Below are positions 1-4,881 of a stretch of DNA of 5,311 bases, piece by piece; within the stretch, counting starts at the first letter, position 1, and each line of letters begins with the position of its first letter. Source of the stretch: an uncultured Amaricoccus sp. (lineage in GTDB: Bacteria; Pseudomonadota; Alphaproteobacteria; Rhodobacterales; Rhodobacteraceae); contig NZ_CALLYO010000629.1 of assembly GCF_937858865.1 (NCBI RefSeq), positions 1 through 5,311 of the forward strand. Reading direction: 5' to 3'. Both the position numbers and the translations under genes were made by a program. Below the pieces are notes generated by a model. The model had not been told where the DNA came from. It searched no databases and was given only the letters and a program-made list of their open reading frames with translations.

Positions 1-51
1 AACTTCCTCGCCGCCGTGGAAATCGCAGCCGTCATCCTATGGTGGACCTGA
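1..51 (+). CDS. C-terminal end of a possible convergent membrane protein (partial)
   Basis: Frame 1 of the plus strand reads NFLAAVEIAAVILWWT and stops with TGA at 49-51. The residues form one hydrophobic stretch ending in two tryptophans, as expected of a C-terminal transmembrane helix, and most codons end in G or C. If real, this gene enters from the left and converges on the helicase, the two stop codons being 12 bases apart. The other reading is a minus-strand gene starting at the ATG at 36-34 (MTAAISTAARK...) and running out of the window, but its upstream ribosome-binding sequence is weak. Only 16 codons are visible, so neither family nor reality can be settled here. Confidence 0.35.
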   Translation, partial: NFLAAVEIAAVILWWT

Positions 52-63
52 ATGAGCTCGACC

Positions 64-1575
64 CTAGCCGTCCGCCTCGAGCGTGAGCGGCCGCGCCGGC
101 TCGCGCGCCAGGTCCTCGACCCCGAGCGGCGCCTTCGGCCGCGCCAGCGCGTAGCGCGTCACCCAGAAGAGCCGCTCCTCGGCCCGCGTCACCGCGACGT
201 AGGCGAGCCGCTTCCAGAGCGGCACCCCCGCCTCGCTCCGCCCCGACTGGGCCGCGGCGTAGAGATCGGGGGCGAAGACCTGCACCTCCGGCCATTGCGA
301 GCCCTGTGCCTTGTGGATGGTCACCGCCGCCCCGTGCAGGAAGACCGCGCCCATGCTGGCCGCGGTCACGATTATCGGCTCCTCCTGCCCCGGCGCCTCG
401 ATCTGGATGATGCTGGCGACGCCGACCCGCGGATCCTCCGACCCCACCACGTAGAGCCGCGCGAACCCCGGCCGTGCCCCCGGCCCGAGGTAGATCGTCT
501 GCGCCCCCTTGATGAGCCCGCGCGCCTCGAGATCCATCCGCCGCTTCCTGTGCTTCAGCGGCAGCTCGATCCCGTCGCAGACGAGCGGCTCCCCCGGCAG
601 CAGCGCGTCGGGCGGCGCCGCATGCGCCACGCGGAAGGCGTTGATGAGCCGCACCCGCGTCGTGTTGCGCCAGACGAGCACCGGCGCCCGCGCCATCGCG
701 CCCGCGTCCACCCGCTCGGCGACGACGACGCGCTGGTCGCGCCGCGCCGCCTGCCGCACCAGCTCCTCGAAGGCGTAGAAGTCGACCGCCGGATCGCCGA
801 GCGCATGGGCGAGGTCGAGGATCGGGCTGTCCGCCGCCTGCCGGTGGACCCGGCTGAGCATCAGCCGCGCCTCCTCCGGCAGGTCGTCGAAGACCATGCC
901 GCCCGTCCCCCCGACCGGCGCCAGCTGCGCCGGATCGCCGAAGAGGACGAGCGCCCCGAAGAGGTCGCGGAGATCGCCGTAGAGCCGCGCGTCGAGCATC
1001 GAGGCCTCGTCGATCAGCCCGATGTCGAGCGGCTCCTCGCGCCGCTTCCAGCCCTGGATGAAGTCCGACCCGCGCAGGCCGGCGGTCGCCAGCGCGCCGG
1101 GCACCGAGGGATGCAGCCGGTAGAAGGCCATCGCCCGGTCGAGCGCCGCCTCGCTCAGCCCCTCGACCTTCGGCCGGTCGCCCTTGCCGGTCAGCCACTC
1201 GGCGATCGCCTCGTAGTCGGGATGATAGAGCGGGGTGTAGAGGATGCGGTGGATCGTCGTCGCCGGCACCCCCCGGCCGCGCAGCACGCTCGCCGCCTTG
1301 TTGGTCGGCGCCAGTACCGCCAGCGTGCGCCTCGTGCGCGCCTTGCGGCTCTCGTAGTCGGCCGAGACCGGCTCCACCCCGGCCGCGATCAGCCGCCGCA
1401 CGATGTCGGCCAGCAGCATGGTCTTGCCCGAACCGGCCTTGCCGACCACCGCCAGCGTCGGCTGCCGGCCCCCGCCGGCGGGCCTGAGCGCCCCCTCGGC
1501 CAGATCGACCCCGGCGGCGGCGAGCAGCGCCTCGATGCGGTCCCGCGCCCGCGCCTGATCGACCGAATACTCCAT
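64..1575 (-). CDS. RecD/Dda-like superfamily 1 ATP-dependent DNA helicase
   Basis: This 503-residue protein should unwind DNA using ATP in the cytoplasm, most likely with the 5'-to-3' polarity typical of the SF1B (RecD/RecD2/Dda) group. Helicase motifs appear in order: Walker A GKAGSGKT at 45-52, motif Ia-like LAPTNKAA at 88-95, Walker B LIDEAS at 187-192, motif III GDPAQLAPV at 213-221, RVHRQ at 242-246, motif V TIHKAQGSQW at 419-428 and motif VI YVAVTRAEERL at 459-469. It is shorter than RecD or RecD2 and has no N-terminal helix-hairpin-helix region, being nearer in size to phage T4 Dda. The ATG at 1575 is fixed by an in-frame TAG at 1602-1600 with no other good start before Walker A. Its Shine-Dalgarno GGAGG (1583-1579) lies in a long hairpin only 3 bases from the ATG. 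It is the last gene of the minus-strand run, 93 bases after the AHL synthase. The helicase assignment is secure; its substrate and pathway are unknown. Confidence 0.92.
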   Translation of the reverse strand: MEYSVDQARARDRIEALLAAAGVDLAEGALRPAGGGRQPTLAVVGKAGSGKTMLLADIVRRLIAAGVEPVSADYESRKARTRRTLAVLAPTNKAASVLRGRGVPATTIHRILYTPLYHPDYEAIAEWLTGKGDRPKVEGLSEAALDRAMAFYRLHPSVPGALATAGLRGSDFIQGWKRREEPLDIGLIDEASMLDARLYGDLRDLFGALVLFGDPAQLAPVGGTGGMVFDDLPEEARLMLSRVHRQAADSPILDLAHALGDPAVDFYAFEELVRQAARRDQRVVVAERVDAGAMARAPVLVWRNTTRVRLINAFRVAHAAPPDALLPGEPLVCDGIELPLKHRKRRMDLEARGLIKGAQTIYLGPGARPGFARLYVVGSEDPRVGVASIIQIEAPGQEEPIIVTAASMGAVFLHGAAVTIHKAQGSQWPEVQVFAPDLYAAAQSGRSEAGVPLWKRLAYVAVTRAEERLFWVTRYALARPKAPLGVEDLAREPARPLTLEADG

Positions 1576-1576
1576 G

Positions 1577-1624
1577 GGCCTCCGCCTGCCGCCTCCCTTC
1601 TAGCGGGGGCGGCAGGCGGAGGCC
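1577..1624 (-). promoter_or_regulatory. Long perfect hairpin covering the helicase ribosome-binding site
   Basis: Bases 1577-1593 and 1608-1624 are perfect 17-base inverted repeats with outer ends GGCCTCCGCC and GGCGGAGGCC. Inside them, 1595-1597 (CCC) can pair with 1605-1607 (GGG) past a bulged base, leaving a 7-base loop. In the minus-strand transcript the 3' arm holds the only Shine-Dalgarno of the helicase, and the stem ends one base before the ATG. The stem should therefore block ribosome binding unless opened. No T-run follows it, so it is not a canonical intrinsic terminator, although it could slow polymerase behind the AHL synthase. The repeat is seen directly; the regulatory role is inferred. 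Confidence 0.65.
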
Positions 1625-1629
1625 AGCAT

Positions 1630-1663
1630 CGGCGCGGACCCCGGCCCCAGGGGCCGCGCGCCG
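1630..1663 (-). terminator. GC-rich hairpin just after the AHL synthase, possible terminator
   Basis: The outer arms 1630-1636 (CGGCGCG) and 1657-1663 (CGCGCCG) pair perfectly. Within them, 1642-1646 (CGGCC) and 1652-1656 (GGCCG) form a second stem with a 5-base loop, leaving bases 1637-1641 bulged. The structure begins 5 bases beyond the AHL synthase stop codon. No T-run follows, so termination would be Rho-assisted or partial, or the hairpin may only protect the 3' end of the message. With the neighbouring hairpin at 1577-1624 it fills nearly all of the gap before the helicase. Confidence 0.5.
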
Positions 1664-1668
1664 ACCCG

Positions 1669-2304
1669 TCAGGCGGCGAGCCGCTCCTCGGCGATGCGCG
1701 CCGGGAAGCTCGCGTCGAACCACCGCGCGATCACGCTGAGCGGGATCCCCGCCTTGCGCGAGATCTCCGCCCGCGCCTCGACGCTGACCGGCCAGAGCCC
1801 GACCGCGATCCGGTCGGCCCCCTCGCCCTTCATGCCGATGATCTCGGGCACGCTGCCGATGCGGCGGTAGATCGGGATCGTCTTGGCGTAGATGACGCCG
1901 AGCGCCTGCTCGAGCCCGAAGCGGAGCCCGAGCTCCACCCCCGCGGCGAGCAGCGCCGCCGCCACCCCGACCGGCGCGTCCGGCGCCAGGCAGAAGCGGG
2001 TGCACTCCCAGATCAGCGGGCTGCGGATGGTGACCCCGCCGGTCAGGTCGAGGAAATGCTCGTTGGTCATGATCCGCCCGACCGTCGGCATGATCCGGAC
2101 CGAGCCGCCATGCCGGCCCTCGGCATTCTCCCAGATGATGTAGAGCGGATTGAGTCGATCGTATTCGTCGACCTCCCAGCCGTTCTCGTCTACGGTGACT
2201 TCCCAGTCCAGCCGGTCCCTGAACTGTGCGGCCCGGTCCTTGAACATGGAGTCCGCAAGAAGAGGATAGAGCGACAACTGGTCGGCATAGACGAAACGGA
2301 TCAT
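1669..2304 (-). CDS. luxI: Acyl-homoserine-lactone synthase (LuxI family)
   Basis: This 211-residue cytoplasmic enzyme joins S-adenosylmethionine to an acyl group carried by acyl carrier protein and lactonises it to make an AHL signal. All ten residues classically invariant in LuxI proteins can be found: R24, F28, W34, E44, D46, D49, R70, F84, E100 and R103, the last two within WECTRF. Length is normal for the family. The ATG at 2304 gives the standard N-terminus and has GAGG 5 bases upstream, inside a hairpin (2308-2333). The gene lies 74 bases downstream of the luxR-family gene in the same direction, the usual cognate arrangement, so autoinduction is likely. Acyl chain length and 3-substitution cannot be read reliably from the sequence. 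The luxI symbol is used at family level. The same-strand open frame covering this region and the helicase (32-2005) is not real. Confidence 0.96.
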   Translation of the reverse strand: MIRFVYADQLSLYPLLADSMFKDRAAQFRDRLDWEVTVDENGWEVDEYDRLNPLYIIWENAEGRHGGSVRIMPTVGRIMTNEHFLDLTGGVTIRSPLIWECTRFCLAPDAPVGVAAALLAAGVELGLRFGLEQALGVIYAKTIPIYRRIGSVPEIIGMKGEGADRIAVGLWPVSVEARAEISRKAGIPLSVIARWFDASFPARIAEERLAA

Positions 2305-2307
2305 GGG

Positions 2308-2333
2308 GGCCTCACACTGTCTTTGGTGAGGCC
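2308..2333 (-). promoter_or_regulatory. Hairpin covering the AHL synthase ribosome-binding site
   Basis: GGCCTCAC at 2308-2315 and GTGAGGCC at 2326-2333 are perfect 8-base inverted repeats around a 10-base loop. In the minus-strand message the 3' arm GUGAGGCC contains the Shine-Dalgarno GAGG, and the stem ends 3 bases before the ATG, so the stem would hide the site. As DNA it is a 26-bp dyad, longer than the usual 18-20 bp lux box and without the common CTG/CAG half-sites. I therefore favour an RNA role but cannot exclude an operator. Confidence 0.6.
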
Positions 2334-2378
2334 TTCATATCCGCGTGATGATTAACGAAGCCCGAGCGTGCGGCTCAA

Positions 2379-3134
2379 TCAGTATTTCGGCAACGCCCCG
2401 GTCGGCACGATGATCCCCCTGGCCAGCGCCAGCGCCACCGCGTGCGTGACGTTCAGCGCCCCGAGCTTGTGCCGCGCCGAGTCGATATAGGCCCGGAGCG
2501 TGTTCTCCGAGATCTGCAGCGCGTCCGCCACCTCGGCCCGGCTCTGCCCGAGGCTGAGCTGGGTCAGCGTCTCCCGCTCCCTGGGCGAGAGCTCGGCGGT
2601 CGGCTCGTCCATCTCCTTGTTGATGATCCGCATCGCCTGCTCGTGCATCAGGTGCGACACCACCAGGATGTCCTTGCCGTTCTTCCGCGTGAAGGTCTCC
2701 CAGCTCGCGTCGTCGGTCGTGTGGTTGAGGCAGAAGAGCGCGAACTCGCCGTGCGGCCCCCAGATCGGCACCGACCAGCCCTGGTTGCCGAGCCCGTGCG
2801 CCATCGCCTCGCGCATCATCGCCCGCGCCGCCGGGCTCGACCAGTCGAGCGTCTTCCAGTCCATCGGATGGAAGCGCCGCTGGGCGCCCAGCACCACCGG
2901 GTCGATGCTCCGGTAATCCTTATCGATGTAGTGCCGCGCCCACTCGAGGCTGTAGGTGAAGGCGCCGACCTGCTCGGACTTCAGCGAGGCGGTATGGTAG
3001 AAGACGTGGGTGACGCCGAAAAAGTCGCGCAGCTCGTGCGCCCAGACCTGCAGCTCGTCAATGGACTTCGTTGTCTGCAAGCGCTCCAACAGCGCCTCGA
3101 GCCTGGCCGTTTCCAACTTCCGCGGTTCCCGCAT
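2379..3134 (-). CDS. luxR: LuxR-family AHL-responsive transcriptional regulator
   Basis: A 251-residue regulator with an N-terminal autoinducer-binding domain (about 15-165) and a C-terminal LuxR/GerE helix-turn-helix (about 180-243). By TraR numbering the ligand-pocket landmarks are all present: W65, Y69, D78, P79, W93 and G119. So are the DNA-binding landmarks E186, L190 and G196, with the recognition region running SENTLRAYIDSARHKLGAL. It is therefore an intact AHL receptor rather than a ligand-blind LuxR solo, and should be partner to the synthase 74 bases downstream. The ATG at 3134 gives a normal family length, whereas the frame further upstream (to 3251) is arginine/serine-rich and unlike the family. 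That ATG lies inside the preceding 70-residue gene and has no strong Shine-Dalgarno, so translation may depend on coupling. A TTG at codon 16, with GAGG 5 bases upstream, is an alternative start. The luxR symbol is used at family level. Confidence 0.93.
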   Translation of the reverse strand: MREPRKLETARLEALLERLQTTKSIDELQVWAHELRDFFGVTHVFYHTASLKSEQVGAFTYSLEWARHYIDKDYRSIDPVVLGAQRRFHPMDWKTLDWSSPAARAMMREAMAHGLGNQGWSVPIWGPHGEFALFCLNHTTDDASWETFTRKNGKDILVVSHLMHEQAMRIINKEMDEPTAELSPRERETLTQLSLGQSRAEVADALQISENTLRAYIDSARHKLGALNVTHAVALALARGIIVPTGALPKY

Positions 3135-3270
3135 TGCAGAGTCGGGCGCTGATCTCGCTCGCCGCCACGAAGATCGCGTCGTCGAGATGCTCCGCCAGCT
3201 CCACCATTCCGTTCTTTTCGGAAAACTGCCGGATATCCTTGAGAATATCAATCACCCAGTAGGCTTTCAT
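3058..3270 (-). CDS. Small helical protein of unknown function overlapping luxR
   Basis: A 70-residue protein beginning MKAYWVIDILKDIRQFSEKNGM. Residues 1-44 alternate hydrophobic and charged residues as two or three amphipathic helices (VIDILKDIRQF, MVELAEHLDDAIFVAASEI). Residues 45-70 are glycine/alanine-rich and lie in the part overlapping luxR. The start is chosen because GGAGG sits 8 bases before the ATG, the best ribosome-binding site near luxR; extension upstream to 3384 adds unconvincing residues. No signal peptide or membrane segment is seen. It overlaps the luxR coding region by 77 bases in a different frame (luxR starts 136 bases into it), so the two are surely co-transcribed and probably translationally coupled. 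I have a vague memory of similar small proteins in Rhodobacteraceae but cannot name a family. It could be a partner of LuxR or a leader peptide. Confidence 0.7.
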   Translation of the reverse strand: MKAYWVIDILKDIRQFSEKNGMVELAEHLDDAIFVAASEISARLCNAGTAEVGNGQARGAVGALADNEVH

Positions 3271-3278
3271 CAGACAGT

Positions 3279-3296
3279 CCTCCGTAAAGACGGAAA
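3279..3296 (-). promoter_or_regulatory. Small hairpin over the Shine-Dalgarno of the 70-residue gene
   Basis: In the minus-strand message UCCGU (3294-3290) pairs with ACGGA (3285-3281) around a CUUU loop, and two U bases (3296-3295) can wobble-pair with the next two G bases (3280-3279). The 3' arm contains the whole GGAGG site. The stem is short, so it would be at most a weak, perhaps temperature- or ribosome-sensitive, control. Confidence 0.35.
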
Positions 3297-3300
3297 CTCG

Positions 3301-3320
3301 TGATGCAAGCGATACCATCA
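3301..3320. promoter_or_regulatory. 20-bp dyad upstream of the 70-residue gene and luxR, possible LuxR site
   Basis: TGATG at 3301-3305 and CATCA at 3316-3320 are inverted repeats spanning 20 bp, the usual length of a lux box, about 31 bp upstream of the first gene of the quorum-sensing cluster. Five-base arms can arise by chance, and the typical CTG/CAG half-sites are absent. No convincing -35/-10 pair was found in this leader. Confidence 0.25.
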
Positions 3321-3353
3321 ACGGCGAAGCGGGTGTATTCGCCAATTCTGATA

Positions 3354-3371
3354 CCCCCGGAATGGCGGGGG
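3354..3371. promoter_or_regulatory. 18-bp CCCCCG/CGGGGG dyad in the ccr-luxR gap
   Basis: CCCCCG (3354-3359) and CGGGGG (3366-3371) are perfect inverted repeats around GAATGG. The 18-bp span is that of a TraR-type operator, and the site lies about 84 bp upstream of the 70-residue gene. It could equally act as a hairpin in RNA. No T-run follows on the minus strand, so a terminator is less likely. The repeat is seen; operator function is a guess. Confidence 0.3.
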
Positions 3372-3420
3372 AAGCTGTTGCCAAAGTATTGAAAAGACTG
3401 CCCTTCGCTCAACCGAAGTG

Positions 3421-3449
3421 CGAGACGCCCGACCGAATCGGGCGCCCCG
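3421..3449 (-). terminator. Terminator-like hairpin after ccr
   Basis: In the minus-strand message CGGGGCGCCCGA (3449-3438) pairs along all 12 positions with UCGGGCGUCUCG (3432-3421), with two G-U wobbles and a UUCGG loop. The wobbles become A-C mismatches in a plus-strand transcript, so the structure favours the ccr direction. It begins 13 bases after the ccr stop. A weaker 5-bp stem (3418-3414 with 3407-3403) and a T-rich stretch (TCTTTTC, 3397-3391) follow, so termination may be spread over the tandem. A 12-bp perfect palindrome GCGGCCGGCCGC (3451-3462) abuts the stop codon. Confidence 0.6.
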
Positions 3450-3462
3450 CGCGGCCGGCCGC

Positions 3463-4758
3463 TCAGCGCGACCGGCTCGCCTCGATGGCGTCGGCGAAGG
3501 TGCGCAGCCCCGTCCGCGGCGTGCTGACCAGCACCGCCATGTTGCCCGGCTTGTGCTCGTTCCGCCGCATCTTCACGTGCGCCTGCGGGATCTGCGCCCA
3601 GGGGAAGACCTCCGACATGGCCGGGTCGAGCCGCCGCTCCAGCATCAGCTGGTTGGCCGCCGAGGCCTGCTTGAGGTTGGCGAAATGGCTCCCCTGCACC
3701 CGCTTCTGGTTCATCCACAGGTAGCGCGCGTCGAGCGTCAGGTTGTAGCCGGTCGTCCCGGCGCAGATCACCACCATGCCGCCCTTCTTCACCACCAGGA
3801 CCGAGACCGGGAAGGTCGCCTCGCCCGGGTGCTCGAAGACCATGTCGACGTTCACGCCCTTGCCGGTGATGTCCCAGATCGCCTTGCCGAACTTGCGCGC
3901 CTCGCCGAGCCAGGCCTTGTATTCCGGGCTGTTGACCGTCGGCATCTGCCCCCAGCAGGAGAAGTCCTTCCGGTTAATGACTCCTTTCGCGCCGAGCGAC
4001 ATCACGAAGTCGCGCTTGCTCTCGTCGGAGATCACCCCGATCGCGTTGCCGCCCGCCGTGTTGACGAGCTGGATCGCGAACGACCCGAGCCCGCCCGAGG
4101 CCCCCCAGACCAGCACGTTCTGCCCGGGGCGCAGCTCGTGCGGCGCATGCCCGAAGAGCATCCGGTAGGCCGTCGCCAGCGTCAGCGTGTAGCAGGCCGA
4201 GGCCTCCCAGGTCAGATGCTTCGGCCGCGCCATCAGCTGCTGGCTCTGCACGTTGGTGAACTGGGCGAAGCTGCCGTTCGGCGTCTCGTAGCCCCAGATC
4301 CGCTGGCTGGGCGAATACATCGGGTCGCCGCCGTTGCAGTGCTCGTCGTCGCCGTCGTCCTGGTTGCAGTGGATGACGACCTCGTCGCCCACCTTCCAGC
4401 GCCGGACCTTGTCGCCCACCGCCCAGACGATGCCCGAGGCGTCGCTGCCGGCGATGTGGTAGGGCGCCTTGTGCACGTCGAAGGGCGAGATCGGGATGCC
4501 GAGCCCGGCCCAGACCCCGTTGTAGTTCACCCCCGCCGCCATCACGAAGACGAGAACCTCGTTCGAATCGAGCGTCGGCGTGTCGACCACCTCGAGCTGG
4601 AACGACTGGTCGGGCTCGCCGTGCCGCTCGCGGCGGATCGCCCAGGCGTACATGTTCTTCGGCACGTAGCCGAGCGGCGGGATCTCCCCGATTTCATAGA
4701 GATCCTTTTCCTCGGCATCATACTCGGGCTGGCTCAGGGGCGCATCGAGCGGGGCCAT
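3463..4758 (-). CDS. ccr: Crotonyl-CoA carboxylase/reductase
   Basis: This 431-residue cytoplasmic enzyme reduces crotonyl-CoA with NADPH while adding CO2, giving (2S)-ethylmalonyl-CoA, the defining step of the ethylmalonyl-CoA pathway for assimilating acetate and other C2-yielding substrates. It is a medium-chain reductase with a GroES-like N-terminal part (AAGVNYNGVWAG, 74-85; HIAGSDASGIVWAVGD, 101-116) and an NADPH-binding Rossmann loop GASGGLGS at 219-226. CO2-binding positions known from the Kitasatospora enzyme appear as an Asn in VNYN (77-80), Y157-E158 in WGYET (Tyr for the Phe of that enzyme) and H310 in FEHPGEATF. These and the length separate it from plain quinone oxidoreductases. 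The ATG at 4758 has AAGGAG 6 bases upstream and no obvious occluding hairpin. It is followed by its own terminator-like hairpin before the quorum-sensing cluster and preceded by a 123-base gap with two dyads. The sequence looks intact and functional. Confidence 0.97.
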   Translation of the reverse strand: MAPLDAPLSQPEYDAEEKDLYEIGEIPPLGYVPKNMYAWAIRRERHGEPDQSFQLEVVDTPTLDSNEVLVFVMAAGVNYNGVWAGLGIPISPFDVHKAPYHIAGSDASGIVWAVGDKVRRWKVGDEVVIHCNQDDGDDEHCNGGDPMYSPSQRIWGYETPNGSFAQFTNVQSQQLMARPKHLTWEASACYTLTLATAYRMLFGHAPHELRPGQNVLVWGASGGLGSFAIQLVNTAGGNAIGVISDESKRDFVMSLGAKGVINRKDFSCWGQMPTVNSPEYKAWLGEARKFGKAIWDITGKGVNVDMVFEHPGEATFPVSVLVVKKGGMVVICAGTTGYNLTLDARYLWMNQKRVQGSHFANLKQASAANQLMLERRLDPAMSEVFPWAQIPQAHVKMRRNEHKPGNMAVLVSTPRTGLRTFADAIEASRSR

Positions 4759-4775
4759 GACAGTCTCCTTCGCGG

Positions 4776-4790
4776 CGCAACTTTATTGCG
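4776..4790. promoter_or_regulatory. CGCAA/TTGCG inverted repeat in the ccr leader
   Basis: CGCAA (4776-4780) and TTGCG (4786-4790) are perfect arms around CTTTA, located 18-32 bp upstream of the ccr ATG. The core GCGCAAC (4775-4781) recurs at 4831-4837, where GCGCA (4831-4835) faces TGCGC (4847-4851). Two similar dyads before a metabolic gene look like an operator pair, loosely recalling the GCAA/TTGC symmetry of RamB/ScfR-type sites, though the spacing differs. Regulator unknown. An AT-rich GATAAT at 4818-4823 (minus strand) is a possible -10 without a good -35. Confidence 0.35.
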
Positions 4791-4852
4791 TGATGAGGCT
4801 GGCTCCTGTCATTACATTATCCACCGATACGCGCAACCGGATTTTGTGCGCT

Positions 4853-4872
4853 GCGGCGAATTCCGTCGCCGC
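4853..4872 (-). terminator. Hairpin after the small membrane-protein gene
   Basis: GCGGCGA (4853-4859) and TCGCCGC (4866-4872) are perfect 7-base arms around a 6-base loop, starting 9 bases beyond the membrane-protein stop codon. There is no T-run, so it is at best a weak or Rho-assisted terminator separating that gene from ccr. Confidence 0.4.
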
Positions 4873-4881
4873 GCCGCATCG

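Noticed and set aside
32..2005. 657-residue open frame on the minus strand
   Set aside because: It is the shifted frame of the helicase and part of luxI; the product is A/G/R-rich low-complexity sequence and runs through the hairpin-filled gap.
52..2355. 767-residue open frame on the plus strand
   Set aside because: It lies opposite the helicase and AHL synthase, which have complete family motifs. Its product is an R/P/D/H-rich string typical of antisense frames in GC-rich DNA, with no recognisable domain and a start overlapping the TGA at 49-51.
2334..2378. Possible luxI promoter with TTGAGC (2378-2373) as -35
   Set aside because: The best hexamers at 17-18 bp spacing (TTAATC or TAATCA) match the -10 consensus poorly, so a promoter cannot be supported even though one is expected in a luxR-luxI gap.
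2442..3152. 236-residue plus-strand open frame opposite luxR
   Set aside because: It mirrors the luxR coding region; its R/P/H/L-rich composition matches an antisense shadow and there is no supporting ribosome-binding site.
3135..3251. N-terminal extension of LuxR to an ATG at 3251
   Set aside because: The added 39 residues are W/S/R-rich and unlike LuxR proteins, while the ATG at 3134 gives the normal family length. This stretch is better read as the 70-residue gene in the other frame.
3271..3384. Upstream extension of the 70-residue gene to an ATG at 3384
   Set aside because: The internal ATG at 3270 has a GGAGG site 8 bases upstream, whereas the extension crosses the dyads of the intergenic region and adds residues with no helical or conserved look.
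3248..3718. 156-residue minus-strand open frame across the end of ccr
   Set aside because: It is a shifted frame of ccr that continues through the terminator-like hairpin; the true ccr frame is intact to its stop at 3463.
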